Source of the DNA: Nitrospirales bacterium | GTDB lineage: Bacteria > Nitrospirota > Nitrospiria > Nitrospirales > UBA8639 | Direction: 5' to 3' | Assembly (NCBI GenBank): GCA_009377845.1 | Contig: WHTE01000018.1 | Location: 1 to 34,303 of the forward strand | Length of the DNA: 34,303 bases | In this document: positions 1 through 9,109 of the stretch, one piece after another | How the letters are laid out: each line of letters starts with the position of its first letter | How positions within the stretch are numbered: position 1 is the first letter of the stretch | The notes under the pieces: model-generated | Databases searched by the model: none | What the model was told of the DNA's origin: nothing | Seen by the model: only the letters and a program-made list of their open reading frames with translations | Made by a program: the position numbers and the translations under genes

Positions 1-140
1 CGTGTTGCGGCCTGTTCGGCTCCGGCAAAATTGGGTATCCGTCCGTGCGGAGGAAAAGGGAAACGGGCCACCCGCTCAGCCTGCAGGCGATCCCAGACCT
101 CCTTGCGCGCCGCATCTTTATTCGAAAACCGCTTTCTCAT
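1..140 (-). CDS. 5-formyltetrahydrofolate cyclo-ligase family protein, N-terminal part (runs off the window edge)
   Basis: Own reverse-strand translation from ATG at 140: MRKRFSNKDAARKEVWDRLQAERVARFPFPPHGRIPNFAGAEQAAT..., matching the 'REVW..L....VARFPFPPHGRIPNF.GAE.AA' N-terminus of the COG0212-type family. Not in the ORF track because it is short and truncated. Confidence 0.7.
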   Translation of the reverse strand, partial: MRKRFSNKDAARKEVWDRLQAERVARFPFPPHGRIPNFAGAEQAAT

Positions 141-294
141 CGTATTACAACTTTGCCCCAGCAAATGATACGCGAATAGCCAGTCCGCGAAGGAGCGTCC
201 CGCCCTTAGTGAATACCTCTGTTCGAGCTTCACCCATTCTCTTGAGCGCTTTACTTTTACCTGATAAAGTAAAGCTTGAAAAGGAGGACAGTTC

Positions 295-513
295 ATGGCC
301 ATTCAAAAACTCAGTAGCAAAAATCAAATTGTGCTTCCCAAAGAAGCGCGACAAGCCATGGGGGTAAAGGGAGGCGATGAGTTGCTCGTGGTCGTAAAAA
401 ATGACCTGACCATCGTGATGCCAAAACCCAAGCGCTATACCCGGGCTTTGCGTGGCCTGACAAAAGGAACCTACCCGTCCGGCTATCTTAAACGAGAACG
501 CAAGTCGTGGTAG
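295..513 (+). CDS. AbrB/MazE-type antitoxin
   Basis: MAIQKLSSKNQIVLPKEARQAMGVKGGDELLVVV is a typical SpoVT/AbrB fold sequence; good upstream AAGGAGG; overlaps the PIN gene by 7 nt. Confidence 0.85.
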   Translation: MAIQKLSSKNQIVLPKEARQAMGVKGGDELLVVVKNDLTIVMPKPKRYTRALRGLTKGTYPSGYLKRERKSW

Positions 514-962
514 ACAAGGTGCCCTTGAAAGGTCTGCCGCCCGATCGTGCGCGGATTGGAATTGATACCAACGTCTTCATCTATTTCCTCAAAGATCATT
601 CACGCTACGCCCCATGGTGCGCCTCATTATTTGATCTCATCGAACACGGTCGCAATCCGGCTGTCACGTCCACCATCACACTCTTGGAGCTGTTGGTGCA
701 ACCGTACCGTGAGCGAAAAGAAGAGCTGGCCCAGAAAATATTCGCCCTCACCGGCACATACCCCAAACTCGATTGGGTTCCTGTGACGATGGATATAGCC
801 GACCGGGCTGCCGAACTACGCGCGCGTTACCGCCTCAGCACGCCGGATTCCATCCAATTGGCCACGGCCATCAACCACAAGGCCAAATACTTTTACGGGA
901 ATGATCGGTCTCTTCGACGAGTGAACGAGATTCAATGCCTCATTCTGGATGATGTAACCTGA
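507..962 (+). CDS. PIN-domain toxin (VapC-like ribonuclease)
   Basis: GTG start; GIDTNVFIYFLKDH, ITLLELLVQPYR, LSTPDSIQLATAINHKAKYFYGNDRSLRRV: PIN acidic motifs in the expected order; paired with the AbrB antitoxin. Confidence 0.88.
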   Translation: MVDKVPLKGLPPDRARIGIDTNVFIYFLKDHSRYAPWCASLFDLIEHGRNPAVTSTITLLELLVQPYRERKEELAQKIFALTGTYPKLDWVPVTMDIADRAAELRARYRLSTPDSIQLATAINHKAKYFYGNDRSLRRVNEIQCLILDDVT

Positions 963-974
963 CTCGACTCGGGT

Positions 975-1112
975 AGGCTGCCAGCTCCTTGTTCCCGGCC
1001 GCATAATTAGGGAACCCGCCCGTATGGGGAAAAAGGAAAGCGGACAAACCCTCAGCCTGCTGCTGGTCCCAAACCACTTTGCGAAACTCAGCTTTGGGCG
1101 CATGGTTTTTAA
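975..1112 (-). pseudogene. Decayed second N-terminal copy of a 5-formyltetrahydrofolate cyclo-ligase-like gene
   Basis: Reverse-strand peptide NHAPKAEFRKVVWDQQQAEGLSAFLFPHTGGFPNYAAGNKELAAYPSRV aligns by eye with the window-edge copy (KDAARKEVWDRLQAERVARFPFPPHGRIPNFAGAEQAA). Confidence 0.55.
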
Positions 1113-1393
1113 AGGCACAATCGGCCTCCCAACGCCGGCATGTGCCGATACTGGATTCCTGCATCTGCGAGACTCTTGGCCAGAGCTTCTGAATGAAATT
1201 GAGGATTGCGGCGAGAATACGGAGTCATACGGACGTCGGCCAGGACTTGTATGCCGTGCGTCTGGAGGGGCCCGATGAATTCCTCAATGGGCCGCGTCGA
1301 ATGATCGATGGTCCATAGCTCCGAGAGTGTTGGAGTCTCAGGCGATTGAGGGTGGAGAAGCGTGTTATGTCCATTGGAAAAGTTGTTCGGCAT
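1109..1393 (-). pseudogene. DUF488 family protein, truncated
   Basis: LWTIDHSTRPIEEFIGPLQTHGIQVLADVRMTPYSRRNPQFHSEALAKSLADAGIQYRHMPALGGR is a canonical DUF488 N-terminus; it ends abruptly after LGGR. Confidence 0.75.
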
Positions 1394-1425
1394 CTTTCAG
1401 AATATCCATTGGCACGTCGTAGTAG
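1379..1425 (-). repeat. Short repeated coding remnant (YYDVPMDILKDAEQLFQW)
   Basis: AGTTGTTCGGCATCTTTCAGAATATCCATTGGCAC is near-identical to 5913-5960; the reverse strand encodes related peptides. Confidence 0.55.
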
Positions 1426-1832
1426 GTTTATTGAGGTTCTGCTCGTCAGATTTTGGGCGAACAGATCAAGCATATAATTATCTTATCCCTTATTTGACGC
1501 ACTCGGCGAGTGAGAAAGTGACGGGAATTTATCCGATATGGGAGATTCATGTCGTGCAGGACTTGAAACGTTTGCGGCAATCAATGCCACCTCTCACTGA
1601 TTCTCTTACGATTGCAGCGCGTAATTCCCAGGTTTGTCGAAGTTTCCTTTGAAAGCAACAGTGCGTGGAAGGTTCGGACCCGTAGCAGTTGCTTCTGGAC
1701 CGCCGAGGAAATCCGGCGTTGCTTGAACTTAGCCATCCCTCTCACAAAAGCGATGAAATGCATCCAAGAGATAGAGATCTAGGAGAAATAGCCAGCTAAC
1801 TGCTAGCTCTTAGAGTGAATTGCAGTGTACTG

Positions 1833-1951
1833 AATTGCGCCGAATTGCGTTTAAACCCTGTCTGAAACCCCTTGAAAACTGTGCCATTTCTGACGGTAAT
1901 TGCGCCGAATTACGCCGCATTGACACTTCTTGCTAACTTTTTGGCGCAATT
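1833..1951. repeat. Cluster of AATTGCGCCGAATT-type short repeats
   Basis: AATTGCGCCGAATTGCG at 1833-1849, AATTGCGCCGAATTACG at 1898-1914, and the inverted form GGCGCAATT at 1943-1951. Confidence 0.5.
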
Positions 1952-2651
1952 GTAACCGGGCCGGTTCCTGGGAACCACCGGGAAGATTTGGTTTTCCCAG
2001 TGACGGAAACTAATCCCGCAGATTTGAGTTCTCGCAACAATTTCTGCACCTGATCACGGGTCAGTTGGGGAAGCACCTGCAACAGATCCTGCAGTCTGCT
2101 CCCTTCCTGTCTAAAGTGTTCAATGTGCTGAAGCAAAAGTGCTTTATTCGTCTCACGGTCCAGTCCTCGCTTGTGCGTATAGACACCCTTCTTGCCAAGA
2201 AACGCATAAAAACGCCTTGAGAGAATCGGTTTGGCTCCACGTCCACGTCCCGTCAGTTCGACGATACCACGGTCTTTGAGTAACCCCAGACGGTCTTTGA
2301 GATCCTGCGGAACCGGCTCTTCCCGTTGTACAGAGTCCAATACCAGGAAGTCCTGTGTTGTGAATGGACCCAAACCTTCCTGGGTCACATGCTGGAGGAA
2401 CGTCAAAAAGCGTGGATTTGCACTTCGCCTTTCAGAGTGAGGCTCACCTGGAAGTCGTCCGTTCCTGTGAAATCCGGGCGAGGCTTGCTTTCCTTAATGG
2501 ACTCTTCAAACATCCGATCTGCCCCTTGGCCAGACCGTTCGACGAGTCCACACCGTGCAAACGCTTCGGCCATCCTCCGATTACGCGGAGACTGACGCAA
2601 CAGAATATTCTCCGGCGTGATACCAGGAGGGGAACCCTCCGGGACTGACAC
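1933..2651 (-). pseudogene. C-terminal fragment of a RecG-like/AlbA_2-type ATP-binding regulator, frameshifted
   Basis: PENILLRQSPRNRRMAEAFARCGLVERSGQGADRMFEE...GEVQ (frame 1) continues as NPRFLTFLQHVTQEGLGPFTTQDFLVLDSVQR (frame 2, -1 shift); no N-terminal half present. Confidence 0.7.
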
Positions 2652-2834
2652 TTACCCAGCTAGCGTCTAAAAAGATGCTGACACCATTATTCATTCAGAA
2701 AGGTGATGGTATCGCCATTGGCAATGTGAATGACTTTGGCTTGAAAAGATGAGGTATCGACACTACTTAGAAAAGAAAACCCCAAAAGACAGGAAAAAGA
2801 AAAGGGACGTTCTTCGTATTTTTGAGTGAAGCTC

Positions 2835-4814
2835 TTAATCAGACCTGGGAAGTAGGTGTGGTATACCTAGAGGTAACCATGGGGGTGATTTTTTCTCTTT
2901 ACATGGTTCAGGCCGGGTAAGACCTTCGGGAAGTTTAGTGTATTTATCTACGCAGGCTTGGTTGATTTGAGGTTGGGTAAGGTGTTTGGCGAGATTTAAA
3001 TTCGCCGCTCGGAGTTTGGCCCCATACAGATTCGCCCCCTGCAGGTTGGCCGTCTGCAGGTCCGCCTCCTGCAGGTTGGCCTCGTACAGGAACGCCCCCT
3101 GCAGGTTGGCCATCTGCAGGTTAGTCTCCTGCAGGTTGGCATGGAACAGGAAGGCCCCCTGCAGATTGGCCAACGAAAGGTCCGCCCCCGACAAGTTTGT
3201 CCCGCTCAGTCTCGCCCCCGACAAGTTTGTCTCCCTCAGTTTCGCCCGCTGCAAGTTGGCCATTTGCAGGCGGGCCTTCTGCAGATTGGCCCTTGACAGG
3301 TCCGCGTTGACAATGAACGCACCTACCATGTTTGCATTTTGGAGGTTTGCATTTTGGAGCTTGGCACCCTTTACGAGTGGAATTTCATCCGGTAGTTTTT
3401 CTTCCTGTCCCGTCCAGGTTGGTGGTTTGGTAGAAATATCTGCCTCCTCAAGATTGGCGTACGTCCGGTATCCGAAATAGTCGAACAATCGTGGGAGGAG
3501 TATTAGACCATCGTGCCACTCGTATGGAATCATTTCGGGAGGGGAGGTGGATAAATCCTCCCAAGAATTAATGGGCTGGTATAGGCGGACTCCTTCTATT
3601 GTCCAAATAGAGAGCGTCAAAAATGATATAAGGCACAGTCCCAGGATTCCGAGCGTTAAAGAAGAATGCTGATAGGCTTGGAGACTTTTCATTTTCTCTT
3701 TCCACGACAAAGAAGAAGTCCTTTCACCACGCAAAGTCTTTGCTGCCAATCGATAGAGTAAAAGGGCTGCCGTGATACTGACCGCCAATACCCCTACATG
3801 GAGGGAGGTTCCCACCCAATCATGCCGAGGTACATACCGTAACCAAAAGAGCAGAAAGGTGAAGGGGACTAACCACCAGGCAAGCAGGATGGAAATACCT
3901 GTTTGGATTCGAGATAGGGCCGGACGGTGTTCTTTCAGGATCTGAACATGAGAGCGCACCATGCCACTGATAAGCCAGGGATAGACTTTTTCGTCCAAGG
4001 CTTCCCCATTGGGAAAAACTGCCGGTAATTGTGAAAGGCGTTCCCATAACCGTTGTAGGTACAAATGAAACCAAATGTAAAGACTTAGCAGGATGAGTGG
4101 AGCTGCCGCATAGAATCCGACAATGGGGATGTTGGTTTGAATGATAGGAAGTGAGGACGACCGTGAATTGGTGATGAGTTCCACATCCGTGGTTGTGGAA
4201 ATGGTCAACCAACAATATACACAGCTCAGGAGAAGAGAGAGAAAGAGTTTTTTGGAACATTGGGAAATTTTCTCAATCTGGGTGAGTCCCTCGAATTTGG
4301 CGATGTCGGCAGGCAATTTCGCGCCGGAGACATTGGCCCCAGCTAATTGGCTGGATTGGAGACCTTTTACATCAGTGAGGTTGGCATCTTGCAGATAAGC
4401 TTCTCGTAGAATGGTGGCATTGAGGTCTGCTTGTAAGAAAGCAGTCTCTTCAAGATGGGCCCCCTGAAGGTTCACTTTAAAAAGACTTGCATTTTTAAAT
4501 TTTGACTTTTGAAGATGGGCTCCTTGAAGGTTGGAATAATTAAAACAAACTTCTTCAAAGTCGGTCTCTTGGATATAGGCCCCCTGGAGATTGGCTGCCA
4601 TAACCTTAGCCTTAAAGAAGTCCGCACCGTTTAAAATGGCTCCCCGCAGATTTGTTTCTATAAAATTTGCCTGCTGGAATTTTGCATTCATAAGAACCGC
4701 CTCTGAGAGGTTGGCCCCCGATAGGTCTACCTTAGCCACTCCATGTTGCTCCCTCCACTTATTCCAAGCCTCAACGCCCTGCTCAAGAATTTTTAAATGT
4801 TCTGGGTTGGCCAT
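2835..4814 (-). CDS. Pentapeptide-repeat membrane protein (two repeat blocks flanking several TM segments)
   Basis: A(N/D)LXX repeats at both ends with a hydrophobic middle. Preferred start MANPEHLKILEQGVEAWNKWR at 4814, a common N-terminus in this family, rather than 4946. Confidence 0.9.
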   Translation of the reverse strand: MANPEHLKILEQGVEAWNKWREQHGVAKVDLSGANLSEAVLMNAKFQQANFIETNLRGAILNGADFFKAKVMAANLQGAYIQETDFEEVCFNYSNLQGAHLQKSKFKNASLFKVNLQGAHLEETAFLQADLNATILREAYLQDANLTDVKGLQSSQLAGANVSGAKLPADIAKFEGLTQIEKISQCSKKLFLSLLLSCVYCWLTISTTTDVELITNSRSSSLPIIQTNIPIVGFYAAAPLILLSLYIWFHLYLQRLWERLSQLPAVFPNGEALDEKVYPWLISGMVRSHVQILKEHRPALSRIQTGISILLAWWLVPFTFLLFWLRYVPRHDWVGTSLHVGVLAVSITAALLLYRLAAKTLRGERTSSLSWKEKMKSLQAYQHSSLTLGILGLCLISFLTLSIWTIEGVRLYQPINSWEDLSTSPPEMIPYEWHDGLILLPRLFDYFGYRTYANLEEADISTKPPTWTGQEEKLPDEIPLVKGAKLQNANLQNANMVGAFIVNADLSRANLQKARLQMANLQRAKLRETNLSGARLSGTNLSGADLSLANLQGAFLFHANLQETNLQMANLQGAFLYEANLQEADLQTANLQGANLYGAKLRAANLNLAKHLTQPQINQACVDKYTKLPEGLTRPEPCKEKKSPPWLPLGIPHLLPRSD

Positions 4815-5059
4815 AAGGTTGTCTTCAGAAAACGGTCTTTGGTTGGACGAGGTGATGAGAAATTCCACCATACAAAATTTTGAGATTAAAAGAAATGTAG
4901 GAGGGAAGAAATAGGTGTACTGGAACATTTTCTCCAGTACAGGCAAAAGAGGGGAAAGGGGTTGTGAGTCTTTTAATGAAGGAAAATGATTGCTAGAAGC
5001 ATGGCAGGCTTGTGAGCAAGCATTGCGGAATTCCTCTACACGGGAATAATCTCCCTCTC

Positions 5060-5371
5060 ATGGCGCAAGCTCCATTAATCGAACAAGAACTTACAGCGGC
5101 AGAGGCAGCGATGAAAATCGGCAATGACGGCAAGGCGCGTGTTTGTGCGCGACGGGCGGTGGCTCTTGTGGATGAAACCTGGCTGGCGAAACGATCTGAC
5201 CGACCCTTTCGTGGGGATTCCCTGGCGCATCTTCGCCGGATTCAGGAGGATCTGTCTCTCCCCCTTTCCATCCGACAGACGGCTGAACGCTTGAGTACGA
5301 CCGTCACCAGGAAAGACTCAGCCCCATTCACCATCGACCCCCTTGGCGACGCCAAAATCATGATTGAATGA
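5060..5371 (+). CDS. Small conserved protein, copy A of a duplicated family (possibly HEPN-like; unproven)
   Basis: MAQAPLIEQELTAAEAAMKIGNDGKARVCARRAVALVDETWLAKRSDRPFRGDSLAHLRRIQEDLSLP..., near-duplicate of 12466-12792. Confidence 0.75.
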   Translation: MAQAPLIEQELTAAEAAMKIGNDGKARVCARRAVALVDETWLAKRSDRPFRGDSLAHLRRIQEDLSLPLSIRQTAERLSTTVTRKDSAPFTIDPLGDAKIMIE

Positions 5372-5585
5372 CCCTCCGTAATAGCATATGACGCAATTTG
5401 AATTTGCCCTTACGCAAAGAGTTAGACATCATGTCTCCGCTCTCTTCATTCCAGTTTTCACAATGATCGACAGAACCCTGTACCCCGGTAAGACCGTATT
5501 TTGAAGAAACGAATGCTGCGTTGATCGATACCAGAGAGAATGCCATCATATGGAAATCATTTTCCACAAAAGATTGGAGGGTGTT

Positions 5586-5816
5586 GTGGCACAGATCCTT
5601 GTTCGGCAAATCGATGAGAAAGTCGTGGACCGGCTCAAGAAGCGAGCCAGAGAGCATGGTCGTTCGCTTGAATCTGAAGTCAGGACCATTCTTGAAGAAG
5701 CCGTGCCCGACTATGAGGGGACGTGGAAACGGATTGAGCAATTTCAGAAGCGATTAAGGAAGTCTGGCCGGAAATTCAGCGACAGCGCTGCGTTGATCCG
5801 TGCAGATCATCCATAG
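5586..5816 (+). CDS. FitA-like ribbon-helix-helix antitoxin, no adjacent toxin
   Basis: (V/M)AQILVRQIDEKVVDRLKKRAREHGRSLESEVRTILEEAV is a FitA/VapB RHH signature; GTG at 5586 is the likely start. No PIN ORF follows. Confidence 0.75.
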   Translation: MAQILVRQIDEKVVDRLKKRAREHGRSLESEVRTILEEAVPDYEGTWKRIEQFQKRLRKSGRKFSDSAALIRADHP

Positions 5817-5845
5817 CCCACAGTCTTCATGATCCAGAAGAATCT

Positions 5846-5893
5846 GATGGAACAGGAACTTTCGATGGCCGAAGAAGCGTTGAAGATCGGCAG
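5846..5893 (+). pseudogene. 5' fragment (copy B) of the duplicated small gene
   Basis: MEQELSMAEEALKIG matches IEQELAAAKEALKIG of copy C (12466), then diverges into a different repeated sequence. Confidence 0.55.
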
Positions 5894-5912
5894 GCTTGTT
5901 GGGCTTACTGGG

Positions 5913-5960
5913 GAAATTGTTCGGCATCTTCCAAAATATCCACGGGCACTTCATAGTTAT
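5913..5960 (-). repeat. Second copy of the short repeated remnant (HNYEVPVDILEDAEQFPQ)
   Basis: AATTGTTCGGCATCTTCCAAAATATCCACGGGCAC versus 1379-1425. Confidence 0.55.
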
Positions 5961-6140
5961 GATTCTGAGTCTGTTAATTATGATACCTCAGGTCAATGAT
6001 TTGACACAGAAGGGGATGAATCCTAGATTGTTTACGTTTTCCTGTTTTCTTGATAATTGATTATCTTATAAACCGTCCGTTTTCTGTTGAGATGTTCATG
6101 CTAAGAATGTCCCATTTTAAAGAGTCGCGGAAATAGCAGT

Positions 6141-9104
6141 ATGCTGGACATAGTCGGATTTCTTAAACCGGTTTTCTCTATGGGCCGCAGAGCCTGGAAT
6201 TACCTCTCTCGTTTATTTAGGGAACGTCAAGCTGGGCGTAGGATCTCTCCGACTGATGAAAGCCCTTTAATAGACGAAGAATTCGACAAAACGCTTGCTC
6301 GGCTGAGAGGAGAAGAAGGCGAGGACGCATTTCTAAGTCAAATTAAAACTTTCATTGAGCATTCACTTGTTACTCCACCGTTTCTTCGAGAAGAGGAAAT
6401 AAGATATTGGCTCGCTGCAGAGCAGGTTCGTTGCGACTTGAAGGCATTGGCATCTCTTCGCCTAAGAGGCGTTATTGAAGATGACAACGAGGTAAAACAG
6501 CGCCTTATCCAAGCCTATGGCTCAAGCGTCTCGACCAAGCACAAGGCACTGGCAATCGAGGCAATTGAGGTCATAGTTGCAATCCTTGTTACTGGCTACA
6601 AGACAAGCCTCCAGGGGCCAACATTTCCATTAGCAGGTTTGATTCAGGCCAGTTTTACCGAAAACAGAGAAGAATTAGAAAGAGTTAGCCAAGAAATATC
6701 TGGCGTTGGGGAAAAGCTCGATAGATTCGGGCCAGACAACTTTGTAGTGATGGCGCATACAGACCAAGCCACAAAAGAATTGGATCGAATTCTCAAAAGG
6801 CGTGGATTTCGGGTTGATCGCGTGCATGATGAAGTTCGCCTTCTAGCTCGACAAATCATGGAGGGAGATTTCCGTTACGCGGATCAAAAGACCAAAACGA
6901 AAATCCTATACTGGGCGGCAAGGCTTCACACTTCTGATATCCAGCACATCTTATCTGCAAAAAACTACCTTGCGAAGCTTCACACGCTTGATTCCAACCA
7001 TGACACTCGAATTGTCGACGCATACATCATGGAGAGGGAAGGAAATATTGAAGGGGCGCTTCAACTTTTAAGGGATATCAATGACCCTGATGGCCATTCT
7101 GCTCTTTTGACAGTTCTAATTCGAACTCGCGGAAAAGAGGCTGCTCTGTCGTGGTTTGAGGAACAGCCAGAACACGAGGATGCTAAATTTCTGACTGGCC
7201 TAGGTTGGGTAAATTTGGCAGTTTCATTGGCTGAGATGAATAAATGGGAAAAGGCAATAGACTACCTCGAAGGTGCTCAGGAACATTTAGAAGAATGGCC
7301 GGACTTAGCATTTGTCGAAGGGGTCTTTAACGCGGCCATGTTACTTCCAGCTGAGATGCGACACTTGGCTCTACGAATGCAGATCTTTCATTCACAGATA
7401 CAGACCGTCAAAGGACCTAATATAGACCGGCGACGGATTCGTGCATATGAATGCTTCGATCAGGCGGCGAAACTGATGGCAGCAATTGGTGAGGGTAAAC
7501 GGGCGGAGTTAGCGATAGCCTGGCTTTTGTGGCTTAGACTCACGAATGAAACAGAAGAAATCGCTGGGGCAGCTCGGGAAGAAGTACGAGAGGTCATGAA
7601 AGATCCTGCACAAGCAGTTAATTTACTGCCTGTCGCTCTCGCATTCGGCGTGGATTTTGATAAGGACCCATTCCAACGATACCTTGCACAGCGCAGACAG
7701 ATGGGTGGTTTGGACGGTCAGGAGTCTTTCGCCGAATTTCTTTTGGTCGAGACCACCATGTCTCCTCACGAGTATGCAGAGTTTCTAGAGCGAGAAGAGA
7801 GTCGGCTCGTTAAGAATATTTCCCTTGCATTGATTGCAGGGAAACGAATAGAGGCGCTCCTAGGGGACGGGCAGGTTGCACGAGCAAGGCATGTGTTGGA
7901 AGCGCACAAGAGTGACTTTGTTGGGTATGACTACGATCGCCTCCGTGTAATGATTCTCAAAAGAGAAGGTGGAGATGCCCGAATCTCACTTGAAGAGATT
8001 TATTCAAGGACTGGAGAGTTACTAGATTTACAAAATCTGGTACGAGAAATTGAACAGGCAGGGGATTGGACGGCATTAACTCCGCTGGCGGAAAAGCTAT
8101 TCCAACTCGAACGAACAAAACACAATGCGGGTCGGCTAGTCGAGTGCATGCGGCATGATCCTCAGTTTGGATATTGTTCTATTCTGGAATTCTTCGCGGA
8201 AAATCCAGATGTGGAGGATTGGGGTAATGATTTCAGATCGGCCCAGGCATGGGCACATTTTTATTTGGGCCAATTAAAAGAGTCTCGTGCAATCAATGAC
8301 CAGCTTCTCAAAGCCCGCAACAATCCGGCAGATCTTCAGCTCGATATGAACTTAGCTATTCAGTCTGGAGACTGGGAGCGATTTCCAGCGATCGTCGATC
8401 GGGAATGGAGCAAGCGAGATAAATACAATGCGGATCTACTACTTCGCCTTGCATCGTTAGCTGCTGAAGCTGATGCAACCGCTTGCCGAACAATTGAGCT
8501 AGCCAAACTTGCGGCAAGCAAGGCCCCAAATGATCCAAGTGTGCTTATGAATGCCTATTCACTCACCGTTCAATTGGGGCGAGACCAGGATGCAGATCCA
8601 TCATGGATGTCCCGAGCAGCAGAATTGTCTTCTGACAGTGGTCCGGTCCATCGGATGGACATGCGGACTCTTGTTCAGGAGATGATGCCCGCCCATCGTG
8701 AGCGCGAGCGGTTAATCGAGCGAAATTTACTCCGAGGGGAGGTGCCCTTGCATATGGCAGCTGCCATGCTCCATATCCCACTGTCACGGATACTTATCGA
8801 CCTCCCTCGGCGGAATGCAGACCAGAGTGACGGTCGCCGCCGTGTGATAATTCCAATAGCTTCAGGAGCGCGACAGATCATCGGACTTCAACGGTCCTGG
8901 GTTATGGGTTTAGATATCACCTCCATAATGGTCCTTGGATTCCTGGACCTCCTCAGAAACGTCCTGAAGGCTTTTGATCGTATTGTTCTGACACCTGAGA
9001 CCATGATTGTTCTTCTCGACGAACGTCGCCGAGTGCGCTTTCACCAACCTTCGCGCATCAACAACGCCGAAGAGATTCGTGAGCTCATTGACAAAGACAG
9101 CTAA
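6141..9104 (+). CDS. Large TPR-type helical-repeat protein ending in the first half of a PIN-like domain
   Basis: 987-aa ORF with many TPR-like helices (e.g. EKAIDYLEGAQEHLEEWPDLAFVEGVFNAA). C-terminus IGLQRSWVMGLDITSIMVLGFLDLLRNVLKAFDRIVLTPETMIVLLDERRRVRFHQPSR resembles the start of the PIN domain in 'TPR-GreAB-C-PIN type' proteins. Confidence 0.75.
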   Translation: MLDIVGFLKPVFSMGRRAWNYLSRLFRERQAGRRISPTDESPLIDEEFDKTLARLRGEEGEDAFLSQIKTFIEHSLVTPPFLREEEIRYWLAAEQVRCDLKALASLRLRGVIEDDNEVKQRLIQAYGSSVSTKHKALAIEAIEVIVAILVTGYKTSLQGPTFPLAGLIQASFTENREELERVSQEISGVGEKLDRFGPDNFVVMAHTDQATKELDRILKRRGFRVDRVHDEVRLLARQIMEGDFRYADQKTKTKILYWAARLHTSDIQHILSAKNYLAKLHTLDSNHDTRIVDAYIMEREGNIEGALQLLRDINDPDGHSALLTVLIRTRGKEAALSWFEEQPEHEDAKFLTGLGWVNLAVSLAEMNKWEKAIDYLEGAQEHLEEWPDLAFVEGVFNAAMLLPAEMRHLALRMQIFHSQIQTVKGPNIDRRRIRAYECFDQAAKLMAAIGEGKRAELAIAWLLWLRLTNETEEIAGAAREEVREVMKDPAQAVNLLPVALAFGVDFDKDPFQRYLAQRRQMGGLDGQESFAEFLLVETTMSPHEYAEFLEREESRLVKNISLALIAGKRIEALLGDGQVARARHVLEAHKSDFVGYDYDRLRVMILKREGGDARISLEEIYSRTGELLDLQNLVREIEQAGDWTALTPLAEKLFQLERTKHNAGRLVECMRHDPQFGYCSILEFFAENPDVEDWGNDFRSAQAWAHFYLGQLKESRAINDQLLKARNNPADLQLDMNLAIQSGDWERFPAIVDREWSKRDKYNADLLLRLASLAAEADATACRTIELAKLAASKAPNDPSVLMNAYSLTVQLGRDQDADPSWMSRAAELSSDSGPVHRMDMRTLVQEMMPAHRERERLIERNLLRGEVPLHMAAAMLHIPLSRILIDLPRRNADQSDGRRRVIIPIASGARQIIGLQRSWVMGLDITSIMVLGFLDLLRNVLKAFDRIVLTPETMIVLLDERRRVRFHQPSRINNAEEIRELIDKDS

Positions 9105-9109
9105 GGCCT

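Noticed and set aside
2986-3480. Regular ~15-bp repeats resembling a satellite or CRISPR-like array, and the plus-strand 164-aa ORF over them
   Set aside because: The periodicity is fully explained by pentapeptide-repeat codons on the minus strand; the plus ORF is an antisense artefact and there are no spacer/repeat units.
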